A stretch of 6,162 nucleotides of DNA from Planctomicrobium piriforme (lineage in GTDB: Bacteria > Planctomycetota > Planctomycetia > Pirellulales > PNKZ01), in NCBI GenBank assembly GCA_945877965.1, contig CAMCTH010000299.1:1-6162 (forward strand). The letters run 5' to 3'. Positions 1 to 6,162 of this stretch are shown in pieces. Within the stretch, counting starts at the first letter, position 1. Every line of letters starts with the position of its first letter. Both the position numbers and the translations under genes were made by a program. The notes under the pieces are model-generated. The model made no database searches. It was not told where the DNA came from and worked only from the letters and a program-made list of their open reading frames with translations.

Positions 1-576
1 CCGCTTCGCGCCGCGCTCAAACTCGAACCGTTCTACTTGCCTGCGATTCAACGACTGCTCAACCCCGGCACCGACGCCGAGTACGCCGTCGCGGCCCGCA
101 AGGTGTTGCTCGACATGGTCGCCGCCGGAGATGCCCCAGCCGCGGCGTATCTGCTGCTCGGGACCGACGCCATGACGCGCGGCGATCAAGCCGAGGCGAT
201 CAAGTATCTGGAGCAAGCAGAACGCCTAACGCCGAACTCTCCGGCCGTGCTCAACAACCTGGCTTGGACGACCGCGTTCGGCGATAAGCCCGATCTCGCT
301 CGGGCACTGCAACTCATCGATGCCGCCCTTGTCCGCGCGCCGGGGAACGTGCAACTCCGCGACACCCGCGGGCGGATTCTCGCCAAGCTCGGTCGGTGGC
401 AAGAAGCGCTGGTCGAACTCGAGGCCTGCCTCGAACACTTCGAAGGACAGGCCGATTTCCATCGCACGATCGCGGGCGTCTATCGTCGTCTCGAACTGTT
501 CGAACTCGCCGAGCGGCACGATCGCTTCGCGGCCGAGAGCGAGAAGAAGGCCGCTGCCGAGCCGGCGAAAAATTAA
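1..576 (+). CDS. TPR-repeat protein, C-terminal part (5' end outside window)
   Basis: The frame is open from base 1 to the TAA at 574-576, giving 191 visible residues, so the gene begins left of the window; the TTG at 37 is an internal codon, not a likely start. About four tetratricopeptide-like helical pairs are visible, numbered from the first visible codon: roughly 47-80 (AYLLLGTDAMTRGDQAEAIK), 81-117 (LNNLAWTTAFG, then ALQLIDAALVRAPGN), 118-151 (RGRILAKLGRWQEALVELEA) and a weaker one at 152-181. The A/G/L/Y spacing and the P-x-N/S turns between pairs are typical of TPRs. The tail is charged and Ala/Lys/Glu-rich. TPR arrays mediate protein-protein contacts; nothing visible shows an enzymatic domain, which could lie upstream. 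The 165-base gap to the next gene suggests a separate transcription unit. The fold is well supported; the specific role is unknown. Confidence 0.85.
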   Translation, partial: PLRAALKLEPFYLPAIQRLLNPGTDAEYAVAARKVLLDMVAAGDAPAAAYLLLGTDAMTRGDQAEAIKYLEQAERLTPNSPAVLNNLAWTTAFGDKPDLARALQLIDAALVRAPGNVQLRDTRGRILAKLGRWQEALVELEACLEHFEGQADFHRTIAGVYRRLELFELAERHDRFAAESEKKAAAEPAKN

Positions 577-700
577 ATCGACCCGACGTCGGTGCCGCTT
601 GTGCCGACCGTAGCGAAGAACGACGCCGCGTTCGGGGCGATTCAGGCTCCGCCGCCCGCCCGACCCTGGCACGGCCCCACGGCGTAAGGTATCGTCGAGC

Positions 701-711
701 GTAACGGTTAC
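701..711. promoter_or_regulatory. Perfect 11-base inverted repeat, possible operator
   Basis: GTAAC-G-GTTAC is a perfect inverted repeat with a one-base centre, ending 30 bases before the ATG at 742. The loop is too short for an RNA hairpin, so if it is functional it would be a protein-binding site. Five-base half-sites arise by chance fairly often, so this is only a candidate. No clear -35/-10 pair is seen around it. Confidence 0.2.
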
Positions 712-741
712 AGCGAGTTTAGCATCCCCCGAGACGCCGTC

Positions 742-3700
742 ATGACGCGCCCTAGCGCCTGGTTCGCGGTCTGCACTGCGACGTTCCGTGCATTGTCTAT
801 TTGCACCGCAGCGATCTTCGTTCTCTCGTCGACTTCCGTCTCGGCCGCCGAACCGAGCACCGTGCCGGTCGAAGGCCTGCATCGGAACACGCCGAACTTT
901 CATGCGCTCGTCGGGGCGAAGATCGTCACGGCGCCGGGCCAGACCATCGAGAAGGGAACGATCGTGCTCCGCGACGGACTCGTCGCGTCGGTCGGCCCCG
1001 ACGTTCGCATCCCGGCCGGAGCCGTAGTGTGGGATCTTGCCGGCAAGACGATCTATCCCGGCTTCATCGACGCGTACGGCGAACAGGCTCTCGAAGGGGG
1101 CAAGTTGGCCGACGGCGCGTGGAACCCGCAGGTGCTGCCGCATCTTCGCACCGACGAGCAATACAAGCCCGACGCTGCAACGAACAAGAAACTCCGGACG
1201 CAAGGGTTCGTCGCCCGAATCGTCGCGCCGGCCGGCGGCATCGTCAAAGGAACGAGCGTGGCCGCGACGCTCGGCGAGGAGACGCCGTCGCTCGGCATCG
1301 TCCGCGCGCAGGCAAGTCTGCATCTGAAACTGATGCCGTCTAAGGGAGGCGGCGAACGTCTGTTCCCCGCCTCGCCAATGGGAGCGATGACTCTCGTCCG
1401 ACAAACGTTTCTCGATGCCCGTTGGTACGCCCAAGCGTGGGAGACCTACGGCCGGGGCGGTAATCTGTTGCGTCCCGAAACGAACGAATCGCTCGCCGCC
1501 GTCAACGACGCGCTACAACAAAAACTACCGATCGTCATTGACGCGCCCGACGTCCTGTACTTCTTCCGGGCCGACGCCGTCGGGACCGAGTTCGATCTGC
1601 CGGTCGTCGTCCGCGGCTCCGGTGCCGAGTATCAACGTCTCGATGCCGTCAAGGCGACGGGACGGGCCGTCATCGTACCGCTCGACTTTCCGAGTCCGCC
1701 GAGCGTCAACTCCCCCGAGGCCGCTCTGACGGTCCCACTGCAACGTTTGATGCATTGGGACATCGCGCCGGAAAACCCGGGCCGACTCGCAAAGGCGGGC
1801 GTGAAAATTGCGCTGACGACGCACGGTCTGAAAGACGCCGGAGGCTTCGGGGCGGCGTTGCGAAAGGCGCTCGACCGCGGTTTGCAGCCCGATGCCGCGC
1901 TGACGGCGCTGACCGTCGCGCCGGCACAACTCTTCGGGCTCGCCGATCGGTTCGGATCGCTCGGCGTCGGGAAGTCAGCCTCGCTGGTCGTCGCCGACGG
2001 CGATCTCTTCCGCGATTCCAAAGCCAAGATTCTCGAAACGTGGGTCGAAGGAAAACGTTATCCCGGCCCTCCTCCGCCGCCGACCGACTTACGCGGCCGG
2101 TGGGAATTTGAAATCCCCAAGACCGCAGCGGCGCGCGAGAAAGTGACGCTCGTCCTTGAAGGCACCGCCGAGAAGCTGACCGGCAAACTGCTGCGAGGCA
2201 AGAAAGAAGCGCCGCTCAAAAACGTCGCCATCGACGGTGGCCAATGGAGCGCCGCCTTCAAGGGAGACACGGTCGACTGGAAAGGCGAAGCCCAACTGAG
2301 CGCCGTCATCCTCGTCGGCTCGGCCGAACAGTTGCGGCTCGACGGTCTGCTGATGATCGGCGACGGGACGCGGTTTGCGTTCCAGGCGCGACGTGTTGCC
2401 GAGAAGAAAGAGAGCGAAAGCAAGCCGATCGTCGAAGCCAAGGCGGTCGCCAAGGAAACGCCGGAGTCGAAGCCGAACGAAGTGAAGCCGGAAGAAAAGA
2501 AACCCGCCACGCCCGCCGTGCCGAAGACGGAGAAAGAAGCCGTCGATCTGAAACGCGAAGAGGCCAAGAAAGGCGACGTGCCGAAGGACGCTCCCAAGCC
2601 GGAAGCGGCTCCGAAGAAAGAGGGCGATCCGAAGAACGTCGAGTTGAAGAATGCCGACACGAAGCCGACGGAGCCTGCCAAGACGGAAGCAAAGCCGACG
2701 GAAACCAAGCTGGAACCGACCAAAGCACCGGACGACAAATCGACTGCGACAAAACCTGAAGAAAAGAAACCCGACGACGCCAAAGAGACGTCGAAGCCGA
2801 AGGCGGCCCTCTATCCGGTCAATTATCCGCTCGGCGACTTCGGGCTCGCGAAGCAGCCCGATCAACCGGCCGTGCTGGCGTTCACGAACGCCGTCGTCTG
2901 GACCTGCGGCGAGGCGGGCAAGCTCGAAGGGGGGATCGTCCTCGTCGAGGCCGGCAAGATCAAAGCGGTCGGCAAGAACGTGACGATCCCGCAGGGGGCG
3001 ATCATTATCGACGCGAAGGGGAAGCACCTCACGCCCGGCATCATCGATTGCCACTCGCACATCGCGACCGACGGCGGCGTCAACGAAGCGACGCAATCGA
3101 TCACGGCCGAAGTCCGGATCGGCGATTTCATCGACTCGCACGACATCAACTTGTACCGCCAGCTCGCCGGCGGTGTGACGACGGCCAACATCTTGCACGG
3201 CTCGGCCAACACGATCGGCGGGCAGAACCAGGTCCTCAAGTTCCGCTGGGGGGCGACGGCCGAGGAGATGAAATTCGCCGCGGCCCCGCAGGGGATCAAG
3301 TTCGCGCTGGGCGAGAATGTGAAACAAAGCAACTGGGGGGCGGGCTTCGGCTCGCGCTATCCGCAGTCGCGGATGGGGGTCGAGCAGTTGCTCCGCGATG
3401 CCTTCCGCGCAGCCGACGAGTATCGCCGTCGCTGGACCGACTATCGTCGCACGAAGCGAGGCCTGCCGCCTCGCGTCGACCTCGAACAAGAAGCGCTCGT
3501 CGAAGTGCTCGAAGGCAAACGGCTCATTCACTGCCACTCCTATCGCCAGGACGAGATCCTGTCGTTCCTCCGCGTCTGCGAAGAGTTCCATGTGCGCGTC
3601 GCCACGTTACAGCACATTCTCGAAGGGTACAAAGTGGCCGATGTGATCGCGAAGCACGGGGCCGGCGGGTCGAGCTTCTCCGATTGGTGGGCGTACAAGT

Positions 3701-4212
3701 TCGAAGTCTGGGATGCGATCCCGTACAACGGCGCGCTGATGCACGAGGCGGGCGTCGTCGTCTCGTTCAACTCCGACGATGCCGAACTCGCACGCCGGCT
3801 GAACCAAGAGGCCGGCAAAGCGGTGAAGTACGGCGGCGTCAGCCCGGAGGAAGCCCTGAAGTTCGTCACGCTCAATCCGGCCAAGCAACTCGGCATCGAC
3901 CGCTACGTCGGGTCGATCGAGCCGGGTAAGGACGCCGACTTGGCCCTCTGGAGCACGTCGCCGTTGTCGTCGTACACACGGTGCGAGCAAGCATGGGTCG
4001 ACGGTCGCAAATACTTTGATCGCGAAGAAGACGTGAAACGCCGCCGCGAGATGGAGGTCCGTCGAGCGGCGCTCGTGCAACGCGTGCTCGGGACGGGCGA
4101 AACCGGCACGACGGGCGATGAAAGCAAATCGCCGCTGTGGGACCGCGACGACGTCTACTGCGGCTGCCGCTCGCCCCATATTCGCTTCGGCGTCCGAAAG
4201 GAGGGAGAGTAA
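742..4212 (+). CDS. Exported double-module amidohydrolase (degenerate N-module, intact C-module)
   Basis: The protein has 1156 residues. The ATG at 742 is chosen because it gives a signal peptide (hydrophobic 19-30, likely cut near VSA-35) and an in-frame stop lies upstream at 685; no good Shine-Dalgarno precedes it. Domains: amidohydrolase-like module 1 at about 50-440; a beta-rich domain at 449-553; a Lys/Glu/Pro linker at 554-689; amidohydrolase module 2 at about 705-1100; a charged helix and a tail with C1140-G-C1142. Module 2 has PGIIDCHSH (H771, H773), HCH (H930/H932), H958 in LQH, and D1012 in NSDD, which match the metal and catalytic positions of the imidazolonepropionase-like amidohydrolase family; K853 or E858 in IKFALGEN may bridge the metals. 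In module 1 the HxH position reads Y112-G-E114, the strand-5 and strand-6 His positions read D267 and R291, and strand 8 has Thr, so it is probably inactive. The substrate is unknown. Single-module relatives are usually about 400-450 residues, so this is a fusion. It is likely periplasmic and in an operon with the next gene. Confidence 0.93.
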   Translation: MTRPSAWFAVCTATFRALSICTAAIFVLSSTSVSAAEPSTVPVEGLHRNTPNFHALVGAKIVTAPGQTIEKGTIVLRDGLVASVGPDVRIPAGAVVWDLAGKTIYPGFIDAYGEQALEGGKLADGAWNPQVLPHLRTDEQYKPDAATNKKLRTQGFVARIVAPAGGIVKGTSVAATLGEETPSLGIVRAQASLHLKLMPSKGGGERLFPASPMGAMTLVRQTFLDARWYAQAWETYGRGGNLLRPETNESLAAVNDALQQKLPIVIDAPDVLYFFRADAVGTEFDLPVVVRGSGAEYQRLDAVKATGRAVIVPLDFPSPPSVNSPEAALTVPLQRLMHWDIAPENPGRLAKAGVKIALTTHGLKDAGGFGAALRKALDRGLQPDAALTALTVAPAQLFGLADRFGSLGVGKSASLVVADGDLFRDSKAKILETWVEGKRYPGPPPPPTDLRGRWEFEIPKTAAAREKVTLVLEGTAEKLTGKLLRGKKEAPLKNVAIDGGQWSAAFKGDTVDWKGEAQLSAVILVGSAEQLRLDGLLMIGDGTRFAFQARRVAEKKESESKPIVEAKAVAKETPESKPNEVKPEEKKPATPAVPKTEKEAVDLKREEAKKGDVPKDAPKPEAAPKKEGDPKNVELKNADTKPTEPAKTEAKPTETKLEPTKAPDDKSTATKPEEKKPDDAKETSKPKAALYPVNYPLGDFGLAKQPDQPAVLAFTNAVVWTCGEAGKLEGGIVLVEAGKIKAVGKNVTIPQGAIIIDAKGKHLTPGIIDCHSHIATDGGVNEATQSITAEVRIGDFIDSHDINLYRQLAGGVTTANILHGSANTIGGQNQVLKFRWGATAEEMKFAAAPQGIKFALGENVKQSNWGAGFGSRYPQSRMGVEQLLRDAFRAADEYRRRWTDYRRTKRGLPPRVDLEQEALVEVLEGKRLIHCHSYRQDEILSFLRVCEEFHVRVATLQHILEGYKVADVIAKHGAGGSSFSDWWAYKFEVWDAIPYNGALMHEAGVVVSFNSDDAELARRLNQEAGKAVKYGGVSPEEALKFVTLNPAKQLGIDRYVGSIEPGKDADLALWSTSPLSSYTRCEQAWVDGRKYFDREEDVKRRREMEVRRAALVQRVLGTGETGTTGDESKSPLWDRDDVYCGCRSPHIRFGVRKEGE
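2086..2400 (+). other. Beta-rich accessory domain within the double amidohydrolase
   Basis: This stretch encodes residues 449-553, between the end of amidohydrolase module 1 (just after the Pro run at 443-447) and the charged linker. The pattern GRWEFEI, then VTLVLEGTAEKLTGKLL, PLKNVAIDGGQWSAAF, LRLDGLLMIGDG and FAFQARRV is a series of alternating hydrophobic strands with tight turns. It resembles small beta-barrel or beta-sandwich domains often appended to planctomycete secreted hydrolases, which I recall from general pattern only. It begins with a Trp-containing strand and ends with an Arg-rich strand, as a self-contained barrel would. Its role may be ligand binding or packing; the function is unknown. 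Confidence 0.6.
2401..2808 (+). repeat. Low-complexity Lys/Glu/Pro linker coding segment
   Basis: This segment encodes residues 554-689. By hand count its 136 residues include 32 Lys, 23 Glu and 20 Pro, with no aromatic residue and no Cys, and charge is nearly balanced. It is expected to be disordered and to act as a flexible tether between the two halves of the protein. Short degenerate repeats are visible: the 11-mer AAGCCGACGGA occurs at 2662-2672 and again at 2692-2702, 30 bases apart, encoding KPTE each time. The frame stays open and its codon choice matches the rest of the gene, so this is a real part of the protein rather than an artefact. Confidence 0.85.
4199..4207 (+). promoter_or_regulatory. 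Strong Shine-Dalgarno for the second amidohydrolase gene
   Basis: AGGAGGGAG lies inside the last codons of the upstream gene. The AGGAGG core ends 13 bases before the ATG at 4218, and the overlapping GGGAG ends 10 bases before it. This site decides the start: the longer in-frame start at 4137 has no such signal and would put an Arg-rich stretch ahead of the signal peptide. A second ATG at 4227 is possible but is 22 bases from the core. Confidence 0.75.
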
Positions 4213-4217
4213 CCCCC

Positions 4218-5579
4218 ATGAGAACCATGAACATTTTTCGACGATTCGGTCTGTTGCTCGTCGTGTTCGGCTTCTTCGGCGTGAGTTCGTTCGCTTCGAA
4301 CGTCCGCGCGAACGACGAGGTCCCCGGTGCGACGCAGGATCGACCGATCGCTTTGGTCGGCGGCACCATTCATCCGGTCGTCGGGGCCGACGTCGTCGGG
4401 GGGACGATCGTCTTTGAAAAAGGAAAAATCACGGCCGTCGGCCAGCAAGTGAAGTTGCCGCCGCGGACGATCGTCGTCGACGTTGCCGGCAAACATATTT
4501 ATCCCGGGCGGTTCGAGGCCGACACGGAGATCGGCCTTGTCGAAGTGATGGCGGTCCGCGCGACCGTCGATTACGCCGAGACCGGTTCGATCAACCCCAA
4601 CGTCCGCGCGCGAACGGCGTTCAACCCGGACAGCGAATGGATCCCAGTCACGCGGAGCAACGGCGTGTTGACGGCCGTCAGTGCGCCGCTCGGCGGATTG
4701 CTGAGCGGTCTTGGTTCCGTGATGAGCATGGACGGCTGGACATGGGAGAGCATGACGTTGCGCGGCGAGGCGGCGATGTACGTCAACTGGCCGCCGATGA
4801 TGGATGTGCAGATCTCGCGGATGGACGAAATCGGCCCGATCGAACGGAGCCGCGCAAAGGTGATCGAACAACTGACGACGGTCTTCGCCGATGCACGCGC
4901 TTACGCGAAACTGAAAGCGGCACGAACGGCGCAGAACCAGCCCGCGCCGGATTTCGATGCCCGGTGGGAAGCGATGATTCCAGTGCTCGAACGGAAAACG
5001 CCGCTGTTCGTGCGGGCCGACGACTTGCGGCAGATTCAATCAGCCGTCGCCTTCGCACGGAAAGAGAACGTGAAGCTCGCGATCGTCGGCGGCTATCATG
5101 CTGCCGAGTGCGCCGAGTTGCTCAAGGGGGAAGACGTGCCGGTCATCATAAAGGGTGTGCAGCGACTGCCGCGGCATCGGGGCGATGCGTACGACGCGCC
5201 GTTCACGTTGCCCGCCAAGCTGCATGCTGCCGGCGTGAAGTTCTGCATCTCGTCGAGCGATCGGATGGCCAACATTCGCAACGTGCCGTATCACGCCGCC
5301 ACGGCGGCCGCGTACGGCCTGCCGGTCGCCGAGGCGTTGAAGTCAGTAACGCTTTATCCCGCGCAGATTCTGGGTGTGGCCGATCGCATCGGCTCGCTGG
5401 AAAAAGGGAAGGACGCGACGCTGATCGTCACCACCGGCGATCCGCTGGAGATTGCGACGCACGTGACGAAGGCGTACATCGGGGGCCGCGAGGTCGATCT
5501 GAACGATCGGCACAAACGACTTTGGCACAAGTATCAAGAAAAATATCGACAACTCGACGCAACGAGCGACGCACAATAG
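4218..5579 (+). CDS. Exported amidohydrolase-like protein lacking the HxH metal motif
   Basis: The protein has 453 residues from the ATG at 4218, a normal length for a single-module amidohydrolase. A signal peptide is clear: basic MRTMNIFRRF, a hydrophobic core at 11-25, and possible cleavage after SFA-26 or VRA-31; the Arg pair does not fit a good Tat motif. The N-terminal beta part (IALVGGTIHPV, GGTIVFEKGKITAVGQQV) and the C-terminal part (ALKSVTLYPAQILGVADR, then GSLEKGKDATLIV) are classic for imidazolonepropionase-like amidohydrolases. The metal site is not: PG-x-x-D-x-H-x-H is replaced by PGRFEADTE (D102, E104), the strand-5 His is R266 in LFVRADD, and the strand-6 position is G291-G292-Y293-H294. 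Only D348 of the strand-8 SSSD remains. It therefore either does not bind metal in the usual way or is a non-catalytic partner. It starts 5 bases after the preceding gene, suggesting translational coupling and joint function. It resembles module 1 of that neighbour more than module 2. Confidence 0.92.
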   Translation: MRTMNIFRRFGLLLVVFGFFGVSSFASNVRANDEVPGATQDRPIALVGGTIHPVVGADVVGGTIVFEKGKITAVGQQVKLPPRTIVVDVAGKHIYPGRFEADTEIGLVEVMAVRATVDYAETGSINPNVRARTAFNPDSEWIPVTRSNGVLTAVSAPLGGLLSGLGSVMSMDGWTWESMTLRGEAAMYVNWPPMMDVQISRMDEIGPIERSRAKVIEQLTTVFADARAYAKLKAARTAQNQPAPDFDARWEAMIPVLERKTPLFVRADDLRQIQSAVAFARKENVKLAIVGGYHAAECAELLKGEDVPVIIKGVQRLPRHRGDAYDAPFTLPAKLHAAGVKFCISSSDRMANIRNVPYHAATAAAYGLPVAEALKSVTLYPAQILGVADRIGSLEKGKDATLIVTTGDPLEIATHVTKAYIGGREVDLNDRHKRLWHKYQEKYRQLDATSDAQ

Positions 5580-5614
5580 GGCGAAGTTTGTTGTTCGCGA
5601 CGGAATAAGTTCAC

Positions 5615-5620
5615 GGAGGG
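5615..5620 (+). promoter_or_regulatory. Shine-Dalgarno of the FIST gene
   Basis: GGAGGG ends 8 bases before the ATG at 5629, an ideal distance. It supports this ATG over the in-frame ATG at 5659 (codon 11) and confirms a real gene start after the 49-base gap. Confidence 0.75.
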
Positions 5621-5628
5621 AAGCAGTC

Positions 5629-6162
5629 ATGTCGGAACCGTTTCGGTTTGCAGCGGCGATGTCGACGGAAGCGACGGCCGTGCGGGCCTTGCAAGAGTGC
5701 GGCGATGCGCTGACCGCGGCGCTCGACGGGCCGCCGGACCTGATCATCGCGTTCTATTCGCATCACTACGGCCCGGATATCGATACGATCCCGGCCCAGT
5801 TGCAAGAACGCTTCGGGCCGAAAGCGTTATTGGGCTGCACCGGCGAGTCGCTCGTCGGCAACGGCCGCGAGGTCGAGACTTCGCCGGCGTTGAGCTTGTG
5901 GGGAGCGCGATTGCCGGGCGTCGACGTCACGCCGCTGCGGTTGGGTTTCGCGAAGACGCCCGAGGGGCCTTCGATCACCGGCTTTCCCGACGCTTTGAGC
6001 AGCGAATGGCCTGCGGGTTCGGCGTTGTTGCTGCTCGGCGAGCCGTTTAGTTTTCCGGCCGATTGGCTCTTGGAACGAATGAATGAAGATCGTTCCGGCG
6101 TGCCGGTCATCGGCGGCATGGCGAGCGGCGCGCATGGGCCGGGACAGAATCGCGTCGCGCTT
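5629..6162 (+). CDS. FIST N-terminal domain protein (3' end outside window)
   Basis: The frame is open from the ATG at 5629 to the window edge, giving 178 residues with no stop. The sequence matches the FIST N-terminal domain pattern: a first strand FRFAAAMSTEATAV, then PPDLIIAFYSHHYG at 35-48, the glycine-rich LLGCTGESLVGNGREVE at 67-83, LSLWGARLPG, LLLLGEPFSFP and VPVIGGMASGAHGPG at 158-172. FIST proteins usually have FIST_N plus FIST_C and run to about 380-400 residues, so slightly under half is visible. FIST was described as a sensory domain that may bind small ligands such as amino acids, often in signalling proteins. There is no signal peptide, so it is predicted cytoplasmic. It lies 49 bases after the amidohydrolase gene without a clear terminator, so it may share the transcript. 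Family assignment is by eye and fairly secure; ligand and role are unknown. Confidence 0.82.
   Translation, partial: MSEPFRFAAAMSTEATAVRALQECGDALTAALDGPPDLIIAFYSHHYGPDIDTIPAQLQERFGPKALLGCTGESLVGNGREVETSPALSLWGARLPGVDVTPLRLGFAKTPEGPSITGFPDALSSEWPAGSALLLLGEPFSFPADWLLERMNEDRSGVPVIGGMASGAHGPGQNRVAL

Noticed and set aside
583..608. CCGACGTCGG palindrome (583-592) and an overlapping GTCGG/CCGAC hairpin just after the TPR gene.
   Set aside because: The stem is only 5 base pairs with an 11-base loop and there is no T-run, so it does not support a rho-independent terminator; GC-rich palindromes are common by chance here.
667..683. TGGCACG, a perfect match to the -24 element of sigma-54 promoters, upstream of the amidohydrolase genes.
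   Set aside because: The -12 part does not follow: ten bases after the GG there is CG instead of the required GC, and no TTGC-like box is present.
226..1434. A 402-codon minus-strand open frame spanning the TPR gene, the gap and the start of the amidohydrolase gene.
   Set aside because: It is Arg-rich, without domain pattern, and overlaps two well-supported plus-strand genes and their boundary.
2089..3591. A 500-codon open frame on the minus strand, antisense to the double amidohydrolase gene.
   Set aside because: It is a shadow of the GC-rich plus-strand gene. Its product is Arg/Leu/Phe-rich with no recognisable domain, whereas the plus-strand frame has clear motifs throughout.
4137..4217. 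A longer N-terminus for the second amidohydrolase, starting at 4137.
   Set aside because: It would add 27 mostly Arg-rich residues overlapping the upstream gene and hide the signal peptide; the strong Shine-Dalgarno at 4199-4207 fits the ATG at 4218.
5581..5598. GCGAA...TTCGC hairpin immediately after the stop of the second amidohydrolase gene.
   Set aside because: A 5-base stem with an 8-base loop and no following T-run is too weak for a terminator call.

Overview
The window is GC-rich and carries four genes, all on the + strand, with short gaps and no RNA genes, mobile elements or CRISPR arrays. Codon use is even throughout. Two genes encode exported amidohydrolase-fold proteins of a type I associate with Planctomycetota (Pirellula-like) and Bacteroidota; the high GC and the neighbouring genes fit a planctomycete better. 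This placement is inference from style, not from a marker gene.

Layout. (1) Positions 1-576 hold the C-terminal part of a TPR-repeat protein that enters from the left edge. (2) Positions 577-741 are a 165-base gap with no convincing terminator or promoter; it holds an 11-base perfect inverted repeat (701-711). (3) Positions 742-4212 encode an exported protein of 1156 residues. In order it has a signal peptide, an amidohydrolase-like module without the metal ligands, a small beta-rich domain, a 136-residue Lys/Glu/Pro linker, and a second amidohydrolase module with a complete set of candidate metal ligands. (4) Positions 4218-5579, only 5 bases downstream and behind a strong Shine-Dalgarno sequence, encode a second exported amidohydrolase-like protein of 453 residues that also lacks the HxH metal motif. 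(5) Positions 5629-6162 hold the start of a FIST-domain protein, predicted cytoplasmic, running off the right edge.

How they may work together. The two amidohydrolase genes are almost certainly co-transcribed and exported together. Between them they carry three related modules, only one of which looks able to bind metal. The simplest reading is one hydrolase active on an unknown C-N (amide or cyclic amide) substrate in the periplasm, with two degenerate relatives acting as structural, substrate-binding or regulatory parts. The FIST gene follows after 49 bases and may belong to the same operon; FIST domains are described as small-ligand sensory domains, so a link to the hydrolysis product is possible but unproven. 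I see no clear evidence of a wholly undescribed system. The one-active/two-degenerate amidohydrolase set is the most interesting feature.
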